From positions 372,001 to 436,000 of the forward strand of contig NZ_FOZM01000001.1 of NCBI RefSeq assembly GCF_900114675.1: 64,000 bases of DNA. The letters run 5' to 3'. The notes under the pieces were generated by a model. That model was not told the origin of the DNA. It saw only the letters and a list, made by a program, of their open reading frames with translations, and did no database searches. A program made the position numbers and the translations under genes. This DNA is from Yoonia litorea (GTDB taxonomy: Bacteria; Pseudomonadota; Alphaproteobacteria; Rhodobacterales; Rhodobacteraceae). This document shows positions 9,076-16,976 of the stretch, piece after piece (position 1 is the stretch's first letter; the number at the start of each line of letters is the position of its first letter).

Positions 9076-9840
9076 TCAGGCGATTTGCGTGCGAATAAGG
9101 GCGGCACCGGCCAATGCACAAAGCAATGACAGGCAAAACGGACGATAGTAGGCGGCAAAGCGTGGCGTAAAGAGCATCTGACCCAAAAAGACGCCGAATG
9201 CCGTGGGCAACGCAAGGGCAAGTCCGCGCATCACGGCGGACCCATCCATGACACCAAAAAGAAGGAGCGTGATCAGCGAGGTGAAGGAGCTGAAGAACAG
9301 GAAAAGGACCAAGGCTGCCCGCATCTTGCCCGCCACAGCATCTTGCGCCAACACATAAAGAGCAATGACCATACCGCCGACACTGGCTAATCCTGTGACG
9401 ACCCCGGCGGTAAAGCCTGATCCGTAAAGCCCCGGCTTGGTCGCCAGAAACGGCAGCCGCACCTTGGCCAGTTGTGACGCAGCAAGCGCGATAATGATCA
9501 CCAGCGCAATGGTCTTGCTGGTGTCCACAGGCAGTGATGTCGTCAGCCAGAGACCGACTGGCACGCCAGCCGTCGATCCGATGACAAGGCCCAAGACAAT
9601 ACCACGATCTGCCTCTGCCCAGCCGCCCTTTGCCATCAGCACCGAGGCGGTCATTTCAAGCCACCAGCAGATCGGGATCAGTTGCACGGGCGGCAGGATG
9701 ATCACAGCACTTGCCATGACAATCGCCGAAAGCGCAAAACCCGAAAAACCCCGCACGATCCCCGCAAGGATCACGATACCCGTCAGGATCGCGAATTCAT
9801 TGCCCGTGAGATCGGTGGCTGAGAGGATTGTGTCGATCAC
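9076..9840 (-). CDS. TSUP (TauE/SafE) family permease, probable sulfite/sulfate exporter 1
   Basis: About 254 residues, seven to eight membrane helices, with the family-typical start GIVRGFSGFALSAIVMASAV and a second repeat beginning GFTAGVVTGLASVGGMVIAL. The chosen start is the GTG at 9840, which overlaps the pta stop (GTGA); a TTG at 9855 is the alternative. TauE/TSUP proteins in taurine operons are proposed to export sulfite or sulfoacetate. Between pta and soeA this one probably relieves sulfite load when SoeABC is saturated. Confidence 0.83.
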   Translation of the reverse strand: MIDTILSATDLTGNEFAILTGIVILAGIVRGFSGFALSAIVMASAVIILPPVQLIPICWWLEMTASVLMAKGGWAEADRGIVLGLVIGSTAGVPVGLWLTTSLPVDTSKTIALVIIIALAASQLAKVRLPFLATKPGLYGSGFTAGVVTGLASVGGMVIALYVLAQDAVAGKMRAALVLFLFFSSFTSLITLLLFGVMDGSAVMRGLALALPTAFGVFLGQMLFTPRFAAYYRPFCLSLLCALAGAALIRTQIA

Positions 9841-10772
9841 TTGGGCAACCCACAACTGATTGCTGCCAACGCAGCCGAGGCGATCCGCGCCGCAGGTGGG
9901 TCCGCGCGCGAGGTCAGCAGGATCGGAACCTTGGCCCCTGTCACCAGCCCTGCAGCACAGCCACCTGCCAGATAGACCAATGACTTGAAGATTGCGTTGC
10001 CCGACACGATGTCCGGCACAATGATCGCATCCGCCCGACCCGCAACGGGGTCATCGGTCAGACCCTTTGTAGCAACGGACTTCGGAGACAGGATCAGGTC
10101 CAGCGCGAGCGGGCCCGAGACATCGGCGTTTGGCACGTTCCCTGCCGCCCAGTCCGCCAGTTCCTTGGCCTCCATCGACGATGGCACTGACGGGATCGCG
10201 CTTTCGGTGGCAGAAAGGATCGCAATTTTAGGGCGCGTATTGCCAAGGGCGTTCAGGAGTTTCTTGACCTCAAGAATAGCTGATTGTCGGGTCGTGAGAT
10301 CGGGTGAGACGTTGAGGGCAGCATCAGAGACCAAAAGCGGCCTGCCGCCGTCAGGATGTGTGATGTGGAAGATATGCACAAAGCGATTGCCTGTGCGCAA
10401 ACCAGCGTCCCGACTGACAGCGGTTTTCATAAACACATCTGTGTGGAGCTGGCCCTTCATCAGGGCATCAGCCTCGCCCGCGCCACACAAACCAGCGGCG
10501 GTTTTGCCGGCTTCTTCCTCGCCAGTCGTGTCATGCAGGGCGTAGGCCGAGATGTCCCAGCCCAGCTTGTCCGCTTCGGCGCGGATCATATCGGCCTCGC
10601 CCACAAAGACGGGGATCATGAGGCCGGCCTCGGTCGCCTGCTTTGCGGCTTCCATCGGCAGGGGCGCACCGGCGCGGGCGATGGCGACACGCGGGGCGGC
10701 GAACTCTTGTGCCTTGGCGATCAGATCGGCGGGGGCCACGGCCTCGCGCGCGGATAGGAACGGGGTTGTCAT
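9837..10772 (-). CDS. pta: Phosphate acetyltransferase
   Basis: 311-residue Pta of the short PTA/PTB type. It converts the acetyl phosphate made by Xsc to acetyl-CoA. Visible features include EAGLMIPVFVGEADMIRAEA near the N-terminus and the C-terminal DAIIVPDIVSGNAIFKSLVY and GAKVPILLTSRADPPAARI, typical of the phosphate acetyl/butyryltransferase fold. The ATG at 10772 follows GGAGGA, which is part of the end of the upstream TSUP gene. The gene lies between two TSUP permeases in the xsc operon, the usual setting for the taurine-type Pta. Confidence 0.92.
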   Translation of the reverse strand: MTTPFLSAREAVAPADLIAKAQEFAAPRVAIARAGAPLPMEAAKQATEAGLMIPVFVGEADMIRAEADKLGWDISAYALHDTTGEEEAGKTAAGLCGAGEADALMKGQLHTDVFMKTAVSRDAGLRTGNRFVHIFHITHPDGGRPLLVSDAALNVSPDLTTRQSAILEVKKLLNALGNTRPKIAILSATESAIPSVPSSMEAKELADWAAGNVPNADVSGPLALDLILSPKSVATKGLTDDPVAGRADAIIVPDIVSGNAIFKSLVYLAGGCAAGLVTGAKVPILLTSRADPPAARIASAALAAISCGLPK

Positions 10773-10773
10773 A

Positions 10774-11520
10774 TCATCCTCCGAAGAAAGCGCGGATCAG
10801 GCCGAGCAGTGATAGGGCCAAAAGCAGCAAAACGGCAAAGCGACGGAACGTTGTGGGCGAGGCGCTCAAAAAGCGGCGACCGCCCAGCCAGACACCCAAA
10901 CCAAGCAGCGGAAAGGCCATGGCGGCGGCAAGTGCGGTATCCCAACTGACCAGCCCGCCATACCACATGAGCGGCAACGTCATCAGATCGATGCCGGTCA
11001 GAAAGACGATCATGGTTGCCCTGAATGTGGCCGCCTCGACCGGTTGTGCCGACAGGAACGCGGCCACCGGCAATCCGCCAACGCCCGCGCTGTTGCACAG
11101 GCCTGACAGCACACCCACTCCGCCGTGTCCCAGCGGGCCGATGCGCCGTTGCAAGGTCCAGCCGGACAAAAGCACTAGCGACATCAGCAGAATAATCGAC
11201 GAGACTACCGCCCGCGCCGTATCTGCCCCGACCGAGACCATCACAGAGACCGAAAAAGGCAGCGCAATCGCCGCCCCCAACAAAAGCCAGCCGACACGAC
11301 GCCAGTCCACATGACCGCGGATGCCGCGGGCCTGGAAAGCTGTCATGAGGATTTCGCATGTGAAAACCACCGGTATCAGCGGGAGCGGGTTCGTCAGCAA
11401 AGCCGCAAAGGCGATGAAGATCGCCGAGAACCCGAAACCCGAATAGCCCCGCACAAAAGCGGCGACCAGCAGACCGACTGCCAGCGCCGCCGCTGTCGCG
11501 GGGCCAAGGTCGAATGGCAA
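10774..11520 (-). CDS. TSUP (TauE/SafE) family permease, probable sulfite/sulfate exporter 2
   Basis: About 248 residues with seven to eight membrane helices; the N-terminal repeat contains VAAFVRGYSGFGFSAIFIAF and the second begins GVGVLSGLCNSAGVGGLPVA. It resembles the other TSUP gene of the operon in layout, but the sequences clearly differ. The start is uncertain: a TTG at 11520 lies just after the xsc stop, whereas a GTG at 11562 would overlap the end of xsc. It lies directly between xsc and pta, pointing to export of the sulfite or sulfate made in taurine breakdown. Confidence 0.8.
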   Translation of the reverse strand: MPFDLGPATAAALAVGLLVAAFVRGYSGFGFSAIFIAFAALLTNPLPLIPVVFTCEILMTAFQARGIRGHVDWRRVGWLLLGAAIALPFSVSVMVSVGADTARAVVSSIILLMSLVLLSGWTLQRRIGPLGHGGVGVLSGLCNSAGVGGLPVAAFLSAQPVEAATFRATMIVFLTGIDLMTLPLMWYGGLVSWDTALAAAMAFPLLGLGVWLGGRRFLSASPTTFRRFAVLLLLALSLLGLIRAFFGG

Positions 11521-11521
11521 C

Positions 11522-13294
11522 TTACTCGGCTGCCATGTCGGATGCGTCGATGCCTGCCACACGGACCGGCTTCTTCATTGCATCGCGGCGGAAAGGCTCG
11601 CCCAGCTCCTGGTTCAGGATGACTTCGATCAGGGTCGTTGTGTTGTTTTCCATCTGATCCTTGATCGCCTGGTTGAGCACCTCGGTCAGCTCGTCCATCG
11701 TCTTGGCCTGCACGCCCTTCAGACCGCAGGCGTTGGCGATACCGGCATAGGACACTTTCATATCCAGTTCGGTGCCGACAAAGTTGTCATCGAACCACAG
11801 GGTCGAGTTCCGCTTTTCCGCACCCCACTGGTAGTTGCGGAAGACGATCTGCGTGATCGCTGGCCACTCGTCACGGCCAATCGCGGTCAGTTCGTTCACG
11901 GCAATGCCGAAGGCGCCGTCACCGGCAAAACCGATCACTGGCACGTCTGGCTGGCCGATCTTGGCGCCGATGATCGCAGGCAGACCGTAGCCGCATGGAC
12001 CGAAAAGGCCGGGGGCCAGATACTTGCGGCCTGTCGGGAACGACGGATAGGCGTTGCCGATGGCGCAGTTGTTGCCGATGTCGGATGAAATGATCGCGTT
12101 TTCGGGCATTGCTGCCTGAATGGCGCGCCACGCCTGACGGGGCGACATCCAGTCTGGACGTGCAGCGCGCGCACGCTCGTTCCATGTGGTGCCGGGATCG
12201 TCCTGCTCGTGATCGAGGCTGGAGAGTTCCTGTGCCCAGGCTGACTTGGTCTGTGCGATCATTGCCTTGCGCTCGTCACGGCCAGCGTCGCCAGCGGTGT
12301 CAGAGAGATTGGCCTGAATGCCTTTGGCAACCTTGGCCGCATCACCGACGATGCCGACCGAGACCTTCTTGGTCAGGCCGATGCGATCAGGGTTGATGTC
12401 GACCTGAATGACCTTTGCATTTGTTGGCCAATAGTCGATTCCGTAGCCGGGCAAGGTGGAGAAGGGGTTCAGACGGGTGCCAAGCGCCAGAACGACGTCA
12501 GCCTTGCTGATCAGCTCCATACCGGCCTTCGAGCCGTTATAGCCCAGAGGGCCAGCAAACAGCGGGTGGTTGCCGGGAAAGGCGTCGTTGTGCTGGTAGC
12601 CGACGCAGACAGGGGCGTCGAGTTGCTCGGCCAGCGCTTTGGAAGCTTCGATGCCGCCTTCTGCCAGAACCACGCCTGCGCCGTTCAGGATCACAGGGAA
12701 CTTGGCGTTCGACAGAAGCTCGGCTGCTTTGGCGATCGAGGATTCACCGCCGGGGCTGGCTTCGAATTCGATGGGATCAGGGATTTCGACGTCGATGACT
12801 TGTGTCCAGAAATCGCGCGGGATGTTCAGTTGCGCAGGGCCGGACAGACGCTTGGCCTTTGCGATCACGCGGGCCAGAACCTCACACACGCGCGATGGGT
12901 CGCGGACTTCTTCCTGATAGGCGACCATGTCTTCGAACAGCTTCATCTGCTCGACTTCCTGGAAGCCGCCCTGACCGATGGTCTTGTTCGCGGCCTGTGG
13001 TGTGACCAGCAACAGCGGGGTGTGGTTCCAGTAAGCGGTCTTCACGGCTGTGACGAAGTTTGTGATGCCGGGTCCGTTCTGGGCGATCATCATCGACATC
13101 TCGCCAGTGGCGCGGGTGTAGCCGTCAGCCATCATACCGGCAGAGCCTTCGTGCGCGCAGTCCCAGAAAGTAATGCCAGCGGCAGGAAAGATGTCAGAAA
13201 TCGGCATCATGGCAGAGCCGATAATCCCGAAAGCATGGCGGATGCCGTGCGCTTGCAGGGTTTTGACGAAGGCTTCTTCGGTGGTCATCTTCAT
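11522..13294 (-). CDS. xsc: Sulfoacetaldehyde acetyltransferase
   Basis: 590-residue thiamine diphosphate enzyme that turns sulfoacetaldehyde and phosphate into acetyl phosphate and sulfite. The catalytic glutamate is E49 in AHEGSAGMMADGY, and the cofactor-binding motif is the GDGAFGIAVNE region near residue 445. NGPGITNFVTAV and PQAANKTIGQGGFQEVEQM are typical of Xsc rather than of acetolactate synthase. The start ATG follows a strong GGGGGAGGA site. It heads the operon running through TSUP, pta, TSUP and soeABC, and paired repeats matching a TauR site lie about 95 bases upstream. Confidence 0.95.
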   Translation of the reverse strand: MKMTTEEAFVKTLQAHGIRHAFGIIGSAMMPISDIFPAAGITFWDCAHEGSAGMMADGYTRATGEMSMMIAQNGPGITNFVTAVKTAYWNHTPLLLVTPQAANKTIGQGGFQEVEQMKLFEDMVAYQEEVRDPSRVCEVLARVIAKAKRLSGPAQLNIPRDFWTQVIDVEIPDPIEFEASPGGESSIAKAAELLSNAKFPVILNGAGVVLAEGGIEASKALAEQLDAPVCVGYQHNDAFPGNHPLFAGPLGYNGSKAGMELISKADVVLALGTRLNPFSTLPGYGIDYWPTNAKVIQVDINPDRIGLTKKVSVGIVGDAAKVAKGIQANLSDTAGDAGRDERKAMIAQTKSAWAQELSSLDHEQDDPGTTWNERARAARPDWMSPRQAWRAIQAAMPENAIISSDIGNNCAIGNAYPSFPTGRKYLAPGLFGPCGYGLPAIIGAKIGQPDVPVIGFAGDGAFGIAVNELTAIGRDEWPAITQIVFRNYQWGAEKRNSTLWFDDNFVGTELDMKVSYAGIANACGLKGVQAKTMDELTEVLNQAIKDQMENNTTTLIEVILNQELGEPFRRDAMKKPVRVAGIDASDMAAE

Positions 13295-13389
13295 GGGTGT
13301 GGTTCCTCCCCCTCAAAATAGATGAACGCGTAGGACGGGAATCCCCCGCGCGTGGCTGTGGCGACAGTAGGTTTTCAGCGGCCAACCCG

Positions 13390-13422
13390 TTAGGTCCAGA
13401 ATCTCGATGACATTAAGACCAG
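13390..13422 (-). promoter_or_regulatory. Candidate TauR box pair upstream of xsc
   Basis: On the minus strand two direct repeats, CTGGTCTTAA and CTGGACCTAA, begin 23 bases apart and end about 96 bases before the xsc start. They resemble the TGGACTTAA-like direct repeats I recall for R. capsulatus TauR, and match similar pairs before tpa and before the small ORF at 15030. Confidence 0.6.
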
Positions 13423-13430
13423 CGTTGTAA

Positions 13431-13455
13431 TTATTGAGACAAAGAGTCTCAATAA
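13431..13455 (-). terminator. Stem-loop terminator of tauR
   Basis: Perfect inverted repeat TTATTGAGAC-N5-GTCTCAATAA directly after the tauR stop codon at 13456, with A/T-rich flanks. It should end tauR transcription before the xsc promoter region. Confidence 0.65.
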
Positions 13456-14916
13456 TCAACTTTCTCGGACTGCTTTTGCGATCAAGTGCACCCCTTCGGC
13501 AATGCGGGACTCAGGGATCGAGGAATAGGCAAGCCGCATGTAATTCTTCGGGATATCGTCACCAGCAAAGAACGGTGCGCCTGGTTCAATCAGCACACCA
13601 TCGTCGCGCAGTCTGGCCGCCAATTCGGTCGTGTCAGTCCCGAATGGCGCGCGCACCCAGACGGATGATCCACCATAAGTGCCTTGGCCAGCGATTGTCA
13701 TACCGTAAGCATGCAGGGCTTCACCCATGGCCTGCCGCCGCTGGTGATAGGTCTTGCTCATCCGCCGGACGAGCGCATCGTAGTGACCAAGGGACAAGTA
13801 ATAGCTTACCGTGCGTTGAATATGGCCCGGCGGGTGGCGCAAGACAGTCGCGCGCAAGGCGCGGGCCTCTGCAATAAATGGGGCAGGGCCGACGAGGTAC
13901 CCAAGACGCAAGCCGGGAAAGAGCGATTTTGAAAACGATCCCACATAAATGACCCGTCCGTTTTTATCGAGTGACTTCAGTGACGGAGATGGCGACTTGA
14001 GGAACGACATTTCGAATTCATAGTCATCCTCGACAATGATGAAGTCTTCCTTTTCGGCCTTCTCAAGCAACGCATGCCGACGGGACAATGGCATCGTGGC
14101 CGTCGTCGGGCATTGATGACTGGGTGTTGTAAAAACCACGTCGGTGTCACCGGGTAGGGCATCTGGCGGCAGTCCATCGCCATCGACCGGAACCATGCTG
14201 AGTTGGCAACGCGATTGCGTCAGGATGTTGCGCAGTGCGGGATAGCAGGGGTTTTCGATTGCGGCGCGCCGACGGCTGTTCAGCAGCACCTGTGCCGAAA
14301 GCCAAAGTGCGTTCTGCGCCCCCATGGTCACCAGTATTTCGTCGGTGTTCGCGAGAATCCCACGGCGCGGCAAGGTCTGCCGGGCGATGAAATCCACCAG
14401 CATAGGGTCGTCGCCATCGTAGTAGTCAGAAGTGAGCGCATTGAAATCGCGCATCCCCAGCGCCCGCAACGCGCAAAGTCGCCAGTTTGCACTGTCGAAC
14501 AATGTCTTGTCTGCCTGTCCGTAAATGAACGGGTAGCGGTACTTCGCCCAGTCGGAAGGTTTTTCCAGACTTAGACCGGGCGTGAACCGTTGCCCGATCG
14601 CGCGTGTCCAATCGACGGTGCCCTGATTGAAACGCTGCGCGGGAAAGGCGGGTGGCTCGGGCGCATTGTCTGAGACAAAGTAGCCCGACCGCCCTCGAGA
14701 GGTCAGATAGTCGTCGGCCACGAGTTCGGTGTAGGCCAGCGTGACAGTGATCCGGCTGACGCCAAGATGCTTTGCCATCAATCGCGATGAGGGCAGCCGT
14801 TCTCCGGGCCGGAAACGCCCTGCCAAAATACCTTGCGCAACCATCTGTTGGATGCGGGCCTGCAGAGTGCCCTCGGCTGACGGATCCAGAAAAAAGGTTT
14901 CGACTGAAATTGACAT
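13456..14916 (-). CDS. tauR: TauR, MocR-type (GntR/aminotransferase) regulator of taurine genes
   Basis: 486 residues. The N-terminal GntR winged helix (about 15-85) contains FRPGERLPSSRLMAKHLGVS. The C-terminal part (about 110-480) is a fold-type I aminotransferase domain of the MocR class, with the PLP lysine in the YVGSFSKSLFPGLRLGY region. TauR activates tpa and xsc in response to taurine in relatives. It lies between xsc and tpa on the same strand and is separated from each by a hairpin. CTGGCCTTA and TTGGACTTA lie upstream of its start but point away from it. Confidence 0.9.
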   Translation of the reverse strand: MSISVETFFLDPSAEGTLQARIQQMVAQGILAGRFRPGERLPSSRLMAKHLGVSRITVTLAYTELVADDYLTSRGRSGYFVSDNAPEPPAFPAQRFNQGTVDWTRAIGQRFTPGLSLEKPSDWAKYRYPFIYGQADKTLFDSANWRLCALRALGMRDFNALTSDYYDGDDPMLVDFIARQTLPRRGILANTDEILVTMGAQNALWLSAQVLLNSRRRAAIENPCYPALRNILTQSRCQLSMVPVDGDGLPPDALPGDTDVVFTTPSHQCPTTATMPLSRRHALLEKAEKEDFIIVEDDYEFEMSFLKSPSPSLKSLDKNGRVIYVGSFSKSLFPGLRLGYLVGPAPFIAEARALRATVLRHPPGHIQRTVSYYLSLGHYDALVRRMSKTYHQRRQAMGEALHAYGMTIAGQGTYGGSSVWVRAPFGTDTTELAARLRDDGVLIEPGAPFFAGDDIPKNYMRLAYSSIPESRIAEGVHLIAKAVRES

Positions 14917-14919
14917 GAT

Positions 14920-14950
14920 CTGGCCTTAGATTGGTGGCCAATTGGACTTA
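14920..14950 (+). promoter_or_regulatory. Candidate TauR box pair between tauR and the small ORF
   Basis: Direct repeats CTGGCCTTA (14920-14928) and TTGGACTTA (14942-14950), 22 bases apart, lie on the plus strand, with a TTGG-TGG-CCAA palindrome between them. At xsc and tpa the same kind of pair points in the direction of transcription. Here it points towards the ORF at 15030, about 80 bases away, and could also serve tauR autoregulation. Confidence 0.55.
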
Positions 14951-15029
14951 TGTCAATTTTTCTGTCGAACAATGCGACGGAAGCCGCACGATCCTGCGTT
15001 GAAAAGGCATCTCAATGCGGAAGGTTGCG

Positions 15030-15164
15030 ATGCGGCGACTTCAACTCATCGTTCTTTTTATTCTGACGGCCGCAAGCTTTGCGACCGTTCTGACGTCAGC
15101 GACCCTACAGGGGTCCGGCAGTGGAGTTGGGCAACCTGACACAGTTGCCCAACGTGCCAATTAG
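15030..15164 (+). CDS. Candidate 44-residue exported or membrane microprotein in the taurine cluster
   Basis: Begins MRRLQLIVLFILTAASFATV, a convincing signal peptide or signal anchor (two Arg, then a hydrophobic core), followed by a Gly/Ser/Thr-rich tail ending QRAN. GGAAGG lies five bases before the ATG. The stop overlaps the tpa stop on the other strand. It is divergent from tauR, and the plus-strand TauR-like repeats lie about 80 bases upstream. No family recognised. The tpa hairpin at 15126-15153 falls within its last third, so part of the sequence may be constrained for another reason. Its protein-coding status rests on the RBS, signal peptide and position. Confidence 0.45.
   Translation: MRRLQLIVLFILTAASFATVLTSATLQGSGSGVGQPDTVAQRAN
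15126..15153 (-). terminator. Stem-loop after tpa
   Basis: Perfect 10-bp inverted repeat GTTGGGCAAC-N8-GTTGCCCAAC, seven bases past the tpa stop codon. No T-tract. It probably terminates or protects the 3' end of the tpa message, and it also lies inside the opposing small ORF. Confidence 0.6.
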
Positions 15165-16543
15165 CCAAGCACACGCGAAATCGCGCCATCAACCGCGTCT
15201 GTGACGTGGTCGAGGTCGTCAGCGGTCGCAATCAAAGACGGCGCAAACAACAACGTGTTGTTGTAGCCCGGCAGGGAGCGGTTCGTGGCACCGATGATCA
15301 CACCCTGCGCCATACAGTCAGCAACGATGGCACCGATGTGCTTTTCATCAACGGGTTCTTTGGTTTCGCGGTCTGTGACCAGCTCGGCCCCGGCGAAAAG
15401 CCCCATCCCACGCACGTCACCAATCCACGCATGCTTGTCCATCAAGGCATGCAAATTGCCTTTCAGGTGCTCGCCCATCTTGGCTGAATTGCCGCGCAGG
15501 TCTTCTTCTTCGATGATCTTCATGTTTTCGATGGCTGCTGCGGGTCCGGCAGTGCAGCCGCCGAAGGTCGAGATATCGCGGAAGTAGCCCATTTTGTCGG
15601 TGTCGTCCTTGAACATATCGAAGACGCGGTTCGTGGTGACGCAGCAGGAGATCGCCGCATAGCCAGAGGCCACACCCTTAGCCATGGTCACGATATCTGG
15701 CTGGATGCCGAACTGCTGGTATCCAAACCACGTGCCGGTCCGTCCGATGCCACAGACCACTTCGTCGATATGGAGAAGGATATCGTACTTCTTGCAGATT
15801 TCCTGCACGCGGTCCCAATAGCCCTGCGGTGGGACAATGATGCCACCGCCTGCGGTGATCGGTTCAAGGCAAAGCGCGCCGATGGTGTCCGGTCCCTCTG
15901 CAAGGATCACATCCTCGATGGCTTGGGCAGCATAATGGCCGTAGGCCTCTCCGGTTTCACCGTTCTGGCTGCGGTATTCAAGGCAGTGCGGCACGCGGAT
16001 GAAGCCCGGTGTAAAGGGCCCATATTGTGCGTTGCGCTCGTCCTGACCACCGGCTGACATCGTGGCGATGGTGGAGCCGTGGTAGTCTCGCTCACGGTAG
16101 AGGATCTTGTTCTTCTTGCCGCCATAGTGCTTGTGGCTGATCTGGCGGACCATCTTGAAAGCCTTCTCGTTGGCCTCAGACCCAGAGTTGGCGTAATAGA
16201 CGCGGTCCAGACCCGGCATCTTGTCGATCAGCATTTCGGCAAACTGCGCGCCGGGAATTGTGCCAAGGCTACCACCGAAGAAGCACATCTTCGTCACAGC
16301 GTCAGAGATTGCCTTGCCCATCCGCTCACGGCCATAGCCGATGTTGACGGTCCACACGCCGCCGGAGACTGCATCAACGTGTTCTTTGCCCTTGATATCC
16401 CATAGGCGCAGACCTTTACCTTCAACAATAATCCGGGGGTCGATTGTCTCATACGGTTTGTGTTGGCTGAGGTGATGCCAGACATGTGCGCGATCCGCCT
16501 CGACGACGTGTTCGGGATCATTAGCAAAGTTCAGCGTGTCCAT
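15161..16543 (-). CDS. tpa: Taurine--pyruvate aminotransferase
   Basis: 460-residue class III aminotransferase that moves the amino group of taurine to pyruvate, giving sulfoacetaldehyde and alanine. It shows YYANSGSEANEKAFKMVRQ (PLP phosphate-binding region), the LLHIDEVVCGIGRTG aspartate motif and the PLP lysine in TMAKGVASGYAAI. The start is MDTLNFANDPEHV at 16543; the longer open frame upstream has no RBS. It is divergent from tauABC, with a TauR-like box pair about 98 bases upstream. No alanine dehydrogenase to regenerate pyruvate is seen in the window. Confidence 0.93.
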   Translation of the reverse strand: MDTLNFANDPEHVVEADRAHVWHHLSQHKPYETIDPRIIVEGKGLRLWDIKGKEHVDAVSGGVWTVNIGYGRERMGKAISDAVTKMCFFGGSLGTIPGAQFAEMLIDKMPGLDRVYYANSGSEANEKAFKMVRQISHKHYGGKKNKILYRERDYHGSTIATMSAGGQDERNAQYGPFTPGFIRVPHCLEYRSQNGETGEAYGHYAAQAIEDVILAEGPDTIGALCLEPITAGGGIIVPPQGYWDRVQEICKKYDILLHIDEVVCGIGRTGTWFGYQQFGIQPDIVTMAKGVASGYAAISCCVTTNRVFDMFKDDTDKMGYFRDISTFGGCTAGPAAAIENMKIIEEEDLRGNSAKMGEHLKGNLHALMDKHAWIGDVRGMGLFAGAELVTDRETKEPVDEKHIGAIVADCMAQGVIIGATNRSLPGYNNTLLFAPSLIATADDLDHVTDAVDGAISRVLG

Positions 16544-16976
16544 TTCCGTGACTCCAAAAAACGAAAAACCAGGCAGCTCGAATCCATGTCGTAGCGCGCC
16601 TCCTTGATAAGAAAGTGTCATAGGGAAATGGCTTCCCCAATAGGGCCAGTTGAAGCGCAAACATAATGCCAATTTTGCTCATGTTCACAGCGCCAGAAAT
16701 GAGGGTTTGTTTCTAAAATTCTGAAATCAATAAATTATTTCTACACTTTTGCCGAAACTATGACAAACTGAACCCCAAGGCTGGGGAAAATCCATGATTG
16801 ACGCAAGGGGATGAATTTCCTTGGCTTTGTATGTGCTTTCCGTCGCGACAGGGGTGGAAAGAAACAGATGTCGCGCAGCGGCAGATGAAAAGGGCCGCAA
16901 GGGCCAAAATGATAAAGCCGGAAAATCCGGCGATTGGATCATCCCGATCATCGGGTGACAACATGGGAGAACTTTA
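16544..16976. promoter_or_regulatory. Divergent tpa / tauABC promoter region
   Basis: 433 bases without a supported gene. The half near tpa holds the TauR-like pair at 16641-16672. The middle (about 16700-16760) is A/T-rich and is the best place for promoters. The tauA leader holds two perfect hairpins, GCCGGA-AAA-TCCGGC (16917-16931) and CCCGAT-C-ATCGGG (16943-16955), before the RBS GGAGA. No convincing TauR pair points towards tauA. Confidence 0.6.
16641..16672 (-). promoter_or_regulatory. Candidate TauR box pair upstream of tpa
   Basis: On the minus strand TTGGCATTA (16672-16664) and CTGGCCCTA (16649-16641) begin 23 bases apart, the same spacing and orientation as before xsc, and end about 98 bases before the tpa start. 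Confidence 0.55.

Noticed and set aside
16781..16829. TauR-like pair in front of tauA (TTGACGCAA/TTGGCTTTG, 23 bases apart)
   Set aside because: Spacing fits but each half-site matches the other boxes at only a few positions; not enough to call.
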